In this document: one piece after another, positions 25,283-34,135 of the stretch
Numbering within the stretch: the stretch's first letter is position 1
Layout: every line of letters begins with the position of its first letter
Origin: CANKHA01 sp035652315
GTDB taxonomy: Bacteria; Pseudomonadota; Alphaproteobacteria; Rhizobiales; Xanthobacteraceae
Length of the DNA stretch: 64,000 nucleotides
Assembly: GCA_035652315.1 (NCBI GenBank)
Contig: DASREA010000035.1
Location: 80,688 to 144,687, forward strand
Direction: 5' to 3'
Notes under the pieces: generated by a model
What the model was told of the DNA's origin: nothing
Seen by the model: the letters and a program-made list of their open reading frames with translations, nothing else
Databases searched by the model: none
Translations under genes and position numbers: made by a program

Positions 25283-27757
25283 TCAAAGACCGCCCGGCAA
25301 TCCACCGACACTTCGGCTCACCGAGTTATCCCACAGCGTGCGCAGTCCCAAGGACAGCATGATCATGTGGTCGGTCTGATCCGTATTGTTGTGATGGGTG
25401 GTGTAGCGTAGCGCCAAGGCGAAACAATCGTCGATGTAGCTGACGCCAAGCTGCGTCGTGTCCACCTTGTGGGCGTCGAGATCATAGCTCAGCGCCCCAT
25501 TGATCGCCCAATTGTTCGTCAGCCGGTAGGTCGACGAGCCAAGAACGCCCTCGCGCCGGGTCAGGAATCCAAGCTCCGGCTGCGCCGCATAGCTGCCGTA
25601 GATAGTCGTGAACGACATGCGGCCGAAGGCAACCCGGTTTTCGAGCTCGAACCGTTGCACATCCAACGTGTCCTTGTCGAAACGAAAACGCGACGTGAAG
25701 GTGTAGTCGCGGTTGGGTTGATACGAGACGCGGGCGACATAATCGGATTGCGACGTATCCAAGCCGCTCTGAAGACCGGTATTGGTCGGCCCGCCCTGCG
25801 TGAAAGAGTTTTGACCAAACAACTGGTACGACTGACCCACCAATACGTTGAAGAATCCGGCGCCGTTGAACTGCGCCGTATACTGTGCGCCGACGTTGGC
25901 GCGGCCGCCACCTTCCATGCGGTCCCAGCCGGAGAACTTGTCGATCTTGAAAAGATTGCTGTCGTCAAAGACCAGGCTTTGCGCGTCCTCGTTCGGCAGC
26001 TTGTCGATGCCGGTTTCGTTGGGCCGTGCGATGATCTGGGCGATCGGCTCGATGGTTTGCGTGCCCCAGGATTGAACGCCGATAAACGGATAGCGGTATT
26101 CCATGCCGACCGTCGGCATCGCGCGGACGATCGAGCTGTTGCCCGTGGAAAGATAATTGGACACGCCGGGTTCGTTATCCACCGAAACGTTGGCGACATC
26201 GGCGCGAAGTGTGGTGAACGGCGTGAAGACTTGACCGAAAGGATCGACGAAACTGCGGCGCCAATCGGTCTGCGCCGAAAAACGTGAATAAACGCCGGGA
26301 AAGCCGCGTAGCACGCAGTTGCCGATATTTTTGTTCAGTGCTGGATCGGCGGAGGCTGACTGACACAGCTTTTCCTGGTAGGCGACTTGACTGATGGGAT
26401 CGAAGCTCGCCGTTTCCCGGCTGAGGTTGATCGCGTTCACCTTGTAGCTCAATTCACCGCCATAAACCGGATTGGCGAAGGTATAGGCGTAATCGAGCAC
26501 AGGATGGATGATCGGAATTTCGGATTGGACGTCGGCTTCGGAAAATCCGTAGAAATACATGCTGCGCACGTCGAAATAGCTGCGATCGCCACGGCCGCTG
26601 AGATAGGCCTGCGAAACGCCGACCGATGGCGTGCTTTCCACGAGATCGTTATTCTTGAAGTGACCGGTGTTGTAATCGCTGAAGAAGCTCTTGTCGGTCG
26701 GAGCAATTAAGTCCCAACCCCAATTCCATTTGTTTGAGAGCGCGAATTGACCCGAGCTCTCGAGACTGCCGCGAAAATCGCGGAAGCCGGGACGCGGCGA
26801 CCCGTCCTGATGCACGAACTCTTCCTTGTCCCATTGTTCGATCCCGCTGGCGCGAATGAAATAGGCACCATTGCTGAGGCGTTGACGCCATTCACCCTGC
26901 AGCAACGGACCTTGTTGCGTGGTCATGGTCGGCGTGAAGGTAAAATCGTAGTCGGGTGCCAGCGCCCAGAAATAAGGAACGCTCACGGCGGTGCCGTAGC
27001 GGGAATTGGAGCTGAATCCCGGCTCGAGGAAACCGGATTTGCGTTTCACCGTCGGATCCGGCGCCGAGAAATAGGGCAGGTAGGCGATCGGCATGCCGAA
27101 GAACTCAAAATGCGCCTGCTCGAAATAGAGCATCTTCTCCGACTGATCGTGGACAATGCGGACGGCTTTGACCTGCCAGAGCGGCGGCTTTTTCGGATTG
27201 TCCTTGCAGGGTTCGCAGGCGGTATAGACGGCACTGTGGAAGACCGAAAAATTGCCGCCCGAACGTTCCGCGCGCGCCGCCGCAATACTGGTTTGTTCGG
27301 CGGCGTCCACCCTGAGCGAATCGACAAAGCCATCGCGGTAGTCGTCGCTCAGATCCATGATCTGACCGTAAGTGACCTGGCCATTGGCCTCGGTCAGCCG
27401 CGCATTCCCCTCGGCGTGCAACCGTTTGGTTTTTTGGTCGTAGATGACCTTGTTGGCTTCCAGGATGGAGCCTTTGTAATAAATCTGCACATTGCCGACC
27501 GCGGAAACGCGCTCGTTGGCATAGTCGTAATGAATTTCGTCCGACTGCACGAGCATCTGGTTGTCGGATGCCGGTTTGCGGACTGGAGGTTTCGGCCGAG
27601 GGGGGAAATGGACATTCTGCGCCGTTGCGGCCGGCGCCCAGCAGGCGGCCGCGAGCGCTGCCGCCAGGACGAAAAAGAATGCGGCGCGCCAGCGATAGCG
27701 CCCGCCGCCCCCGGCTATGGTGAGCGCCCGGCCGGTCACGCCGTTACCCCGGCGCAC
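25283..27757 (-). CDS. lptD: LPS-assembly protein LptD
   Basis: LptD is the outer-membrane beta-barrel that inserts LPS into the outer leaflet together with LptE. The 824-residue form has an N-terminal signal region (hydrophobic segment about residues 24-46), the periplasmic OstA/LptA-like jellyroll (about 65-200: QSDEIHYDYANERVSAVGNV) and the barrel domain with many aromatic beta strands. YTACEPC holds Cys residues that may form the family's disulfides. The start at 27757 is a GTG and is uncertain; later GTG/TTG codons are possible. The usual rhizobial neighbours lptF, lptG and surA are not next to it. Confidence 0.93.
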   Translation of the reverse strand: MRRGNGVTGRALTIAGGGGRYRWRAAFFFVLAAALAAACWAPAATAQNVHFPPRPKPPVRKPASDNQMLVQSDEIHYDYANERVSAVGNVQIYYKGSILEANKVIYDQKTKRLHAEGNARLTEANGQVTYGQIMDLSDDYRDGFVDSLRVDAAEQTSIAAARAERSGGNFSVFHSAVYTACEPCKDNPKKPPLWQVKAVRIVHDQSEKMLYFEQAHFEFFGMPIAYLPYFSAPDPTVKRKSGFLEPGFSSNSRYGTAVSVPYFWALAPDYDFTFTPTMTTQQGPLLQGEWRQRLSNGAYFIRASGIEQWDKEEFVHQDGSPRPGFRDFRGSLESSGQFALSNKWNWGWDLIAPTDKSFFSDYNTGHFKNNDLVESTPSVGVSQAYLSGRGDRSYFDVRSMYFYGFSEADVQSEIPIIHPVLDYAYTFANPVYGGELSYKVNAINLSRETASFDPISQVAYQEKLCQSASADPALNKNIGNCVLRGFPGVYSRFSAQTDWRRSFVDPFGQVFTPFTTLRADVANVSVDNEPGVSNYLSTGNSSIVRAMPTVGMEYRYPFIGVQSWGTQTIEPIAQIIARPNETGIDKLPNEDAQSLVFDDSNLFKIDKFSGWDRMEGGGRANVGAQYTAQFNGAGFFNVLVGQSYQLFGQNSFTQGGPTNTGLQSGLDTSQSDYVARVSYQPNRDYTFTSRFRFDKDTLDVQRFELENRVAFGRMSFTTIYGSYAAQPELGFLTRREGVLGSSTYRLTNNWAINGALSYDLDAHKVDTTQLGVSYIDDCFALALRYTTHHNNTDQTDHMIMLSLGLRTLWDNSVSRSVGGLPGGL

Positions 27758-28290
27758 AAGCCGCTCCGTCCCCGACCGCTCACGCCGGACAACGCCATTC
27801 CCACGGCAACCATTACCACCCCGCCGGCCACCCTTACTGCCTGCCTAAAAAGCAAAAACCGGGCGCGGCTGCCACCTAAGAATCGCGAAAAATTCCCCCC
27901 CGCAGAAGAATCCTGAAGGCCCGGCGCCGCAGCCAGCGAACGCGCCGGCGCCGCGAGCGCTAGGGTGCGCCTGCCACAATCGATTAAGACCATCCGCTTC
28001 GACGTCCCCTCACGCCCATCCCAAGTGCGGCGCGCCCCCTGCGGTCCCCAAAAATCCAGTCTCGCAGGTCTCCCCCTGAATTCCTCCATAAAATGGCTTC
28101 GAGAAGGCAAACTTGTTAAGTTTGCCTCGGAAATCTGGGGGCAAAGCGAGCCGCGAGCGTGAAAGCGGTTAACGGGTGGTAAATTCGTCACGGTGCCCCC
28201 GCATGGGAAGTCCGAACTGGATCACCGCAACGTTCTCCTGCATCGCACCCTTGTTATCAACCAAAGGTTGTAAATTGTGCGATCCCGCGA
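27758..28290. other. 533-bp intergenic region upstream of lptD with a 10-bp inverted repeat
   Basis: I found no convincing gene here. It contains AGGCAAACTT-GTT-AAGTTTGCCT (28105-28127), a perfect 10-bp inverted repeat with a 3-nt spacer. The repeat is about 350 bp upstream of lptD and has no T tract on either side, so it is not an obvious terminator. Confidence 0.6.
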
Positions 28291-28719
28291 TTAACGGTGT
28301 TTGCTCTTTGCCACCGTCGACGGCGGCGCGGCTGGCGTCGGCTCCGTCGCCGGGCAGTTTTTCTGCTGGGCCGCGTCTTCCAACTGACGGATTTGACCCT
28401 TGGCGGTGAGATATTGCGTTCGGTAGGCCGCCGCGGCGACGAGAACGCCGATCGGCTCTTGCTCCGCACGCGCAATCAATTCGCGCAATCGCACTTCATT
28501 GGCCTCCGCGGCTTTTTGCGCCTTCGCGATACTGGCGCAATCGTAATACTCGTAGGTTCCCGGCTTGACGAATAGCTCCTCGGAATTGATGCCGCAGCCG
28601 CCGATCAGCGAAGCGATCAGCGCCGCGCAGCCGACTTGTCCGGTTATGCGAAGCTGCCGATGCACTAATGGTTCGCCGAGTTGGAGTAAGCGCGACGGAT
28701 GACGAAAAGCCGCGCTCAA
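28291..28719 (-). CDS. Putative lipoprotein of unknown function
   Basis: This protein of up to 142 residues contains a hydrophobic segment ending in a lipobox-like IGGC (about residues 39-42), followed by GINSEELFVKPGTYEYYDC and a helical, charged region. A second Cys pairs possibly with one near the C terminus (QQKNC). The start is uncertain: TTG 28719 overlaps the stop of kdsD (TTGA), while GTG 28665 would give a signal peptide of more usual length. It is probably cotranscribed with the upstream isomerase gene. No function can be assigned. Confidence 0.6.
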   Translation of the reverse strand: MSAAFRHPSRLLQLGEPLVHRQLRITGQVGCAALIASLIGGCGINSEELFVKPGTYEYYDCASIAKAQKAAEANEVRLRELIARAEQEPIGVLVAAAAYRTQYLTAKGQIRQLEDAAQQKNCPATEPTPAAPPSTVAKSKHR

Positions 28720-29705
28720 AGAAAACCGCGCTGCATCAGGTCTTTCATGTGCAGCACGTCGACCGGCCGATCGCCGTCCATGACGACGATGTTGGCGATA
28801 CGCCGTTCCTTCATTATCTGAACTGCGTCGCGCATCAAGCTGTCGATGCCAATGGTCGCCGGATGGGGCGACATGATCTGCATCGCGGTCTTTTCGAACA
28901 TGTCCGGCGCGTAAGCCCGCCTCAAGTCGCCCTCGGTGATAATGCCCTTCAATGTCCTGCCTTCCGGATCGAGCACGGCGACGCAGCCTTTGCGCCCATT
29001 GGCGAGGGTGGCGATGATTTCCTGGATCTTCGCAGTCGGCGCGACCGCGGGAACATCCGCGCCAAATTCGTCGAGATAGCGGCGGATGCTCGAAAGCAAA
29101 AGCCCGAGCCGGCCGCCGGGATGAAGCTGGGCGAAATCGGCCTGACCGAAGGTCCGCAACTCCATGAGAAGCACGGCGAGCACATGCCCCAGCGACATGG
29201 TCACCAGCGCGGACGTGGTGGGCGCCAGGTTGTTGGGGCAGACCTCATCGACCTGCGGCATCCGCAAAACCACCTGTGCCTGTTTGCCCAGCCGGCTCTC
29301 CGGATTGGCCGTCATGGCGACGACGGGTATTCCATTGGCTTGGCAGAAGTCGGTCACAGCGTGCAGCTCGCGCGTATGGCCCGAATTCGAAATGGCAAGC
29401 ACGACGTCGCCGCGGGTGATCATGCCGAGATCGCCATGAGCGGCTTCCGCGGCGTGAAGATAAAAGGAGGGCGTGCCGGTCGATGCAAAAGTGGCTGCGA
29501 GCTTGGCGGCAATGTGGCCGGATTTGCCAACGCCGGTAACCACCAGGCGGCCGGTGCCGGCGGCGATGACCGCAGCAGCCTCGCCGATGGAGGCGTCGAG
29601 CGTCTCGGCAAGCCGCTCCAGCCCGGTAATTTCTTGCGCGACAACGGCCCGCGCCCGATCGAGAATTTCGGGCGAATCCGCTTTCACGGGAGGTCGAGAG
29701 AGCAT
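28716..29705 (-). CDS. kdsD: Arabinose-5-phosphate isomerase (KdsD/KpsF)
   Basis: The enzyme converts ribulose 5-phosphate to arabinose 5-phosphate, the first step towards Kdo for LPS inner core. With the ATG at 29705 it has 329 residues. A SIS sugar-isomerase domain covers about residues 25-190 (VVTGVGKSGHIAAKLAATF, HAAEAAHGDLGM), followed by two CBS domains (about 200-325, CVAVLDPEGRTLKGIITEGDLRR and VVMDGDRPVDVLHMKDL). A GTG at 29720 is an alternative start. It lies in the envelope-gene region. Confidence 0.93.
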   Translation of the reverse strand: MLSRPPVKADSPEILDRARAVVAQEITGLERLAETLDASIGEAAAVIAAGTGRLVVTGVGKSGHIAAKLAATFASTGTPSFYLHAAEAAHGDLGMITRGDVVLAISNSGHTRELHAVTDFCQANGIPVVAMTANPESRLGKQAQVVLRMPQVDEVCPNNLAPTTSALVTMSLGHVLAVLLMELRTFGQADFAQLHPGGRLGLLLSSIRRYLDEFGADVPAVAPTAKIQEIIATLANGRKGCVAVLDPEGRTLKGIITEGDLRRAYAPDMFEKTAMQIMSPHPATIGIDSLMRDAVQIMKERRIANIVVMDGDRPVDVLHMKDLMQRGFL

Positions 29706-29893
29706 GCCCTTTTGTTCCACTGCCGTCCGGGACCGTCAATCATAAAACGGGCCGCCTTTGGGAACCAGCACGGCCCTAGGGCGAGGGTTAACATGGGGCG
29801 CCATAGCTTGAACCCGCAGGGGGTATTGACTAAGCCTACAGCCACAAGCGGCGCGTGGCTTAAGGTGATGCGCGTCCGCAGGGGTTGCTGAGC

Positions 29894-30583
29894 ATGACTG
29901 CCGACGTCATCCGGATATTCATCGGTTACGATGCGAAAGAGGCGATCGCCTATCACGTGCTCGTCCACAGTCTGGTCAGCCGCTCCAGCCGGCCGCTGCA
30001 AGTGACGCCAATCGCGCTCGCCAATCTCAAGAATGAAATGTGGCGCGAGCGCAACCCGCTCCAGTCGACCGATTTTTCCTTTTCGCGATTCCTTACGCCC
30101 TATCTCAGCAATTACCAGGGTTGGTCGCTGTTCATGGATTGCGATATCCTCGCGCTCGACGATGTGGCCAAGCTTTGGGATATCCGCGACGACCGCTGGT
30201 CGGTGATGTGCGTGAAGCACGACCACCAGCCAAAGGGAGAGACGAAATTTCTCGGCACGGTGCAGACGAAATACGAGAAGAAAAACTGGTCGAGCGTCAT
30301 GTTGTTCAACAATGCCAAATGCAAGGCGTTGACCCCGGAATACGTCAACACGGCGACGGGGCTTGACCTGCACCGCTTCAAATGGCTCGCGAGCGACGAA
30401 CTGATCGGGGAAATTCCGCCGCGCTGGAATCACCTGGTCGGCTACAGCAAGGCCGGCCCGGACGGCATCTCGATGCTGCACTATACCGAAGGCGGCCCCT
30501 ATTTCGACGACTACAAAAATTCCGAATTCGCCGATCTCTGGTTTCAGGAGCGCGACCGCATGTTGACGGTCGGCAAGGCCTGA
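29894..30583 (+). CDS. Glycosyltransferase, GT8-like
   Basis: This 229-residue protein looks like a compact GT-A glycosyltransferase. It begins VIRIFIGYDAKEAIAYHVL, has SRFLTPYLSNYQGWSLFMDCDILALDD with the metal-binding DxD (DCD), and ends near the substrate region with SMLHYTEGGPYFDDY. The donor and acceptor are unknown. It lies between Kdo and heptose synthesis genes, so a role in LPS core extension is likely. The ATG at 29894 is favoured over a TTG three codons upstream. Confidence 0.78.
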   Translation: MTADVIRIFIGYDAKEAIAYHVLVHSLVSRSSRPLQVTPIALANLKNEMWRERNPLQSTDFSFSRFLTPYLSNYQGWSLFMDCDILALDDVAKLWDIRDDRWSVMCVKHDHQPKGETKFLGTVQTKYEKKNWSSVMLFNNAKCKALTPEYVNTATGLDLHRFKWLASDELIGEIPPRWNHLVGYSKAGPDGISMLHYTEGGPYFDDYKNSEFADLWFQERDRMLTVGKA

Positions 30584-30611
30584 ACGTCAGCGGTTTTGTT
30601 GGCGTGGCGGT

Positions 30612-31136
30612 TTAGGCCGAGTCCGCAAGGCATTTTTCCACGAAGTCGGCGAGGTTGCCGCCGGGAAACAGCCAGCCTCGGATTCCTGCCGCCTGCGCCG
30701 CCTGGATGTCGATTTCCTGATCGCCGATAAGAAAACTTCCCTCGGCGTCGACGGGCCAGGAGCGCATGAGATCGAGGATCATTCCCGGCCCCGGTTTGCG
30801 CCAGTCGGAATCGCGCCGATAAGCCGCGATCGCGGCCTCGGGGTGATAGGGGCAATACCGCAGATCGTCGACGCGTGCGCCTTGCTCCGCCAGTTCGCGG
30901 CGCATGCGCTCGTGCAAGGCGTCAACATCCGCTTCGGTGAAATAGCCGCGGGCAACGCCGGATTGATTGGAGATGATGAAAACCAGATACCCCGCCTCGT
31001 TGAGCCGGCGGATGGCTTGAGCGGCCCCCGGCATCCAGCGGATTCGCTCAAACGTGCCGATGTAGTGATCGTCGTAGTTGAGCACGCCGTCGCGGTCGAG
31101 GAATGCCGCGCGGCGCGGCGTAGCCTTCACATTCAC
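30612..31136 (-). CDS. gmhB: Heptose-bisphosphate 7-phosphatase (GmhB), zinc ligands altered
   Basis: GmhB dephosphorylates D-glycero-D-manno-heptose 1,7-bisphosphate in ADP-heptose synthesis. The 174-residue HAD-family protein has the nucleophile motif AAFLDRDGVLNYD, ISNQSGVARGYF, and FLIGDQEIDIQAA. In E. coli GmhB a loop holds four zinc ligands (CxH...CxC); here the aligned loop reads CPY...SDWRKP, so three of the four are replaced. The GTG start at 31136 overlaps the gmhA stop codon (GTGA). Upstream open frame in gmhA is not used. Confidence 0.88.
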   Translation of the reverse strand: MNVKATPRRAAFLDRDGVLNYDDHYIGTFERIRWMPGAAQAIRRLNEAGYLVFIISNQSGVARGYFTEADVDALHERMRRELAEQGARVDDLRYCPYHPEAAIAAYRRDSDWRKPGPGMILDLMRSWPVDAEGSFLIGDQEIDIQAAQAAGIRGWLFPGGNLADFVEKCLADSA

Positions 31137-31741
31137 GGCCGTGTCTTCGCCGGGCCGGGTGTGGGGAACAGTTCGCGTTCCACGATGCCGCAAATCGCGT
31201 GATAGGCGGCGATATGCACCTGCTGGATCAGTGATGTCTCGGTCGAGGGCACCGCCAGCAACAAGTCGCAAAGCTCGCGCATTTTTCCGCCTGTGGCGCC
31301 GCCAAAGCCGATCGTGGTGACGCCCATGTCACGCGCGGTTCGCAATGCCGCTAGCACGTTGGCCGAACCGCCCGATGTGGAAATGGCGATGAAAGCGTCG
31401 CCCTTTTTCGCCAGACCCTGCACCTGCCGCGCGAAGACCTGCTCGTATCCGTAATCATTGCCGATGGCGGTAAGCACCGAGGTGTCCGTGGTCAATGCGA
31501 TGGCGGGCAGGGGATGGCGATCCATGGCAAAGCGGCTGAGGAATTCCGCGGCGGCATGCTGAGCATCGGCGGCGCTACCGCCGTTGCCGGCGAACAGCAG
31601 CTTGCCGCCTTCGCGCAACACACGCGCCATGCGGTCGGCAATCGTTGCAACGGCGGCGATAAAAGCGGCGTCCTTCGTCGCCTGCTCGAAAAGCTGCCGG
31701 GATCGCGCAAAATAGTCCTGAACGGAATCCGTATGCGTCAT
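31133..31741 (-). CDS. gmhA: Sedoheptulose-7-phosphate isomerase
   Basis: GmhA makes D-glycero-D-manno-heptose 7-phosphate, the first step of the LPS heptose pathway. The 202-residue protein is a SIS-domain enzyme with GNGGSAADAQHAAAEFLSRF, containing the His and Glu zinc ligands, SGGSANVLAALRTARDMG for phosphate binding, and QQVHIAAYHAIC with the C-terminal Gln and His ligands. AAGGA precedes the ATG at 31741; longer in-frame starts run into waaF. It is coupled to gmhB by a 4-bp overlap. Confidence 0.94.
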   Translation of the reverse strand: MTHTDSVQDYFARSRQLFEQATKDAAFIAAVATIADRMARVLREGGKLLFAGNGGSAADAQHAAAEFLSRFAMDRHPLPAIALTTDTSVLTAIGNDYGYEQVFARQVQGLAKKGDAFIAISTSGGSANVLAALRTARDMGVTTIGFGGATGGKMRELCDLLLAVPSTETSLIQQVHIAAYHAICGIVERELFPTPGPAKTRP

Positions 31742-31835
31742 CCCTAAATCCTTGGCGCGCCGATCACGGCGAGCTTTGCATGCAACTTCCTTGGCCGACA
31801 AGTGATGTCGGATACGCGCGTCACGGCAAGGCCAT

Positions 31836-32903
31836 TCATCGAAGCTGCCGCCGCGCGATCTCGAGCACCGAGCCGACCGGAATATCGCTGGTGCGCCGGT
31901 GTCGGATGTTGCCGCAGGCCCACTTTCCGCAAACCTTGCACGGGCCATCGCCCGGCGGCTCGACGATGGCGGCGAGCGGATTGAGAGGCGCCCACAGCCG
32001 TGGATCTGTCGGGCCGAATATTCCGACCGTCGGCGTGCCGAGCGCGGCCGCTATGTGCATCAGGCCGGAATCGTTGGTGACCGCGAGGTCGGCGGATTTG
32101 AGCGCAAGAATGGCGTTGCGCAGGTCATGTCCGGTGAGATCGTGAACACGGTCGCCCGCATGCGCGATAATCTGCGCGGCCGGCGATTTTTCCTGAGGGC
32201 CGCCTAGAATCCAAACTGTCGCACCGTCCTTGGCCAGTTCGCGCGCGAGCTCCGCGTATGAGGCCGCCGGCCAGCTTTTCCCCGGCCCGACAGCACCGGG
32301 CGCAAGGGCAATGACGGGCGACTCACCGGCTGCTGGGCCCAGGCTCGCGCGCCATGCGGCAACGTCCTCCGCCGTCGGCGCCAGCCTGGGCAGGGGCCAC
32401 TCGACCGGCAGCGGCGCGCGCTTGGGCAAGGCCAAGGAAGCGCAGCGGTCGATCATACGCGGCAACCGGCGTTCGCCCCAGCGGAGGTCATTGATCAGGA
32501 AGAAGCGCCCCTCGCCGATAAAGCCGACGCGCTCGGGGATCCCCGCCAAAAAAGGCGCCAGCGCCGATTTCCAGGTGCGCAGCATGATCAGCGCCGTGCC
32601 GTAATCTTCCTGCCGCAGCCGGTCGGCGAGGGCGCGGTATGCGCCGAACGGCAGCCGGCCGCGTGGGAGATTGCAAACAATGCCGCGACGCAGGCCGGGC
32701 ATGTAATCCAGCAGAGGCGCGCAAAGCGTGGTGGTGAGCATATCAACCGGCCGCTCCGGCCACCGGGCGCGGAGAACTTGAACGACCGAATGGCAGCGCA
32801 CGAAGTCCCCGATCCACATGTATGGGACGATCAGGATTGGCTTGGTCGTCGACGCCGGCGCCAAGGCTGCGGATTCTGGCTTATGATATGAACTTATATT
32901 CAT
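31836..32903 (-). CDS. waaF: ADP-heptose:LPS heptosyltransferase II (GT9)
   Basis: WaaF adds heptose to the LPS inner core at the inner face of the cytoplasmic membrane. The 355-residue GT9 protein has KPILIVPYMWIGDFVRCHSV near the N terminus, ALAPGAVGPGKSWP in the centre, VTNDSGLMHIAAALGTPTVGIFGPT (in two motifs) for ADP-heptose binding, and a Cys cluster CKVCGKWACG near residues 330-340. It has about 20 extra N-terminal residues, and this start lacks a clear ribosome-binding site. It heads a waaF-gmhA-gmhB transcript. Confidence 0.9.
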   Translation of the reverse strand: MNISSYHKPESAALAPASTTKPILIVPYMWIGDFVRCHSVVQVLRARWPERPVDMLTTTLCAPLLDYMPGLRRGIVCNLPRGRLPFGAYRALADRLRQEDYGTALIMLRTWKSALAPFLAGIPERVGFIGEGRFFLINDLRWGERRLPRMIDRCASLALPKRAPLPVEWPLPRLAPTAEDVAAWRASLGPAAGESPVIALAPGAVGPGKSWPAASYAELARELAKDGATVWILGGPQEKSPAAQIIAHAGDRVHDLTGHDLRNAILALKSADLAVTNDSGLMHIAAALGTPTVGIFGPTDPRLWAPLNPLAAIVEPPGDGPCKVCGKWACGNIRHRRTSDIPVGSVLEIARRQLR

Positions 32904-33149
32904 TTATTCATAGGAGTGAAATCTGAATTCACTTCTTTTGGATGCTACGATAGCGGACAGTCGCAAAGCCAGGCCGCGCGGGCAAGGCATTCTCATCCCC
33001 ATCAGAAGGCGATGATGACGGGCCATGATCGGCGAGCAATGCAAGAGAGTTCAGGCGTTTACGCCGGTGGCAAACCCAAGTTGCACCCCGGGGCATCCTC
33101 GGGCAAATGTGTTTTGCGCAGACCGGGAGTCTAGCGGGGTAGGGCGTTC
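32904..33149. other. Divergent waaF/hldD intergenic region, AT-rich at the waaF end
   Basis: The first 50 bp are unusually AT-rich for this genome and contain ATGAA/TTCAT and GTGAA-N7-TTCAC (32916-32932) inverted repeats, possible operator sites between divergent LPS genes. The rest is ordinary, with no gene seen. Confidence 0.4.
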
Positions 33150-34130
33150 ATGCTGCTGGTGACCGGCGGGGCCGGCTTTATCGGGTCCAATGTAGTGGCA
33201 AGCCTCAACGAGGCCGGCCGCAACGACATCGCGGTCAACGACCTTCTCGGATCGGATGGCAAATGGAAGAATTTGGCGAAGCGTCAGATCGCCGACTTCG
33301 TCCCACCCGCAGATCTCTTTCGCTGGCTTGACGGCCGCAAGCTGGACGGCGTGATCCATCTCGGCGCCATTTCCGACACCACGGCGAGCGACGGCGATCT
33401 GATCATGGAGACGAATTTCCGCCTGTCGCTGCGGCTGCTGGACTGGTGCACAAGTTCGCGCACGCCGTTCATCTACGCATCCTCGGCGGCAACGTATGGC
33501 AATGGCCAGGACGGCTTCGACGACGAGTCCTCGCCCGCGGCGCTGCGCCGTTTGCGGCCGATGAATCTCTATGGCTGGAGCAAACACCTGTTCGATCTCG
33601 TGGTCGCCGAGCGCAACGCCAAGCGCGAGCGTCTGCCGCCGCAATGGGCTGGCTTGAAGTTTTTCAACGTTTTCGGTCCGAACGAGTATCACAAGGGGGC
33701 GATGGCAAGCGTGCTCTGCCGCAGCTTCGACGGCGCCAAGGCAGGCGCGCCGGTGCGGCTCTTCAAATCGCACAGACAAGGCGTCGCCGATGGCGACCAG
33801 AAACGGGATTTCATCTACGTGGACGATGCGGTGGCGGTTACACGCTGGCTGTTAGAGACGCCCGCGGTTTGCGGCATTTTCAACGTCGGCACGGGAAAGG
33901 CGCGAAGCTTTCGCGACATGATGACCGCGATGTTCACGGCGCTCGGCCGCCCTCCCAACATCGAATATATCGAGATGCCGCCGGCGATCCGCGACAGCTA
34001 TCAATACTTCACGCAAGCTTCGGCCGATCGTCTTCGCCGTGCCGGTTACAACGCGGGCTTTACGCCGCTCGAGACGGCGGTCGAGCAGTATGTGACCGCC
34101 TATCTCGATCGGCCGGACCGCTACCGGTAA
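33150..34130 (+). CDS. hldD: ADP-glyceromanno-heptose 6-epimerase
   Basis: HldD converts ADP-D-glycero-D-manno-heptose to the L-glycero form used for LPS core. The 326-residue extended SDR has the NADP motif MLLVTGGAGFIGSNVV, HLGAISDTTASDGD, and YGWSKHLFD with the catalytic Tyr/Lys. FNVFGPNEYHKGAMASV and DFIYVDDA are typical of HldD. It is followed after five bases by hldE, so the two are cotranscribed and divergent from waaF. Confidence 0.95.
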   Translation: MLLVTGGAGFIGSNVVASLNEAGRNDIAVNDLLGSDGKWKNLAKRQIADFVPPADLFRWLDGRKLDGVIHLGAISDTTASDGDLIMETNFRLSLRLLDWCTSSRTPFIYASSAATYGNGQDGFDDESSPAALRRLRPMNLYGWSKHLFDLVVAERNAKRERLPPQWAGLKFFNVFGPNEYHKGAMASVLCRSFDGAKAGAPVRLFKSHRQGVADGDQKRDFIYVDDAVAVTRWLLETPAVCGIFNVGTGKARSFRDMMTAMFTALGRPPNIEYIEMPPAIRDSYQYFTQASADRLRRAGYNAGFTPLETAVEQYVTAYLDRPDRYR

Positions 34131-34135
34131 CGCCG

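Noticed and set aside
27736..28191. Open frame of about 151 codons on the minus strand upstream of lptD
   Set aside because: No recognisable motif or ribosome-binding site; composition looks non-coding.
33446..34135. In-frame upstream extension of hldE across hldD
   Set aside because: It overlaps hldD in a different frame, with Arg/Ala-rich composition typical of shadow frames; ATG 34136 fits HldE.
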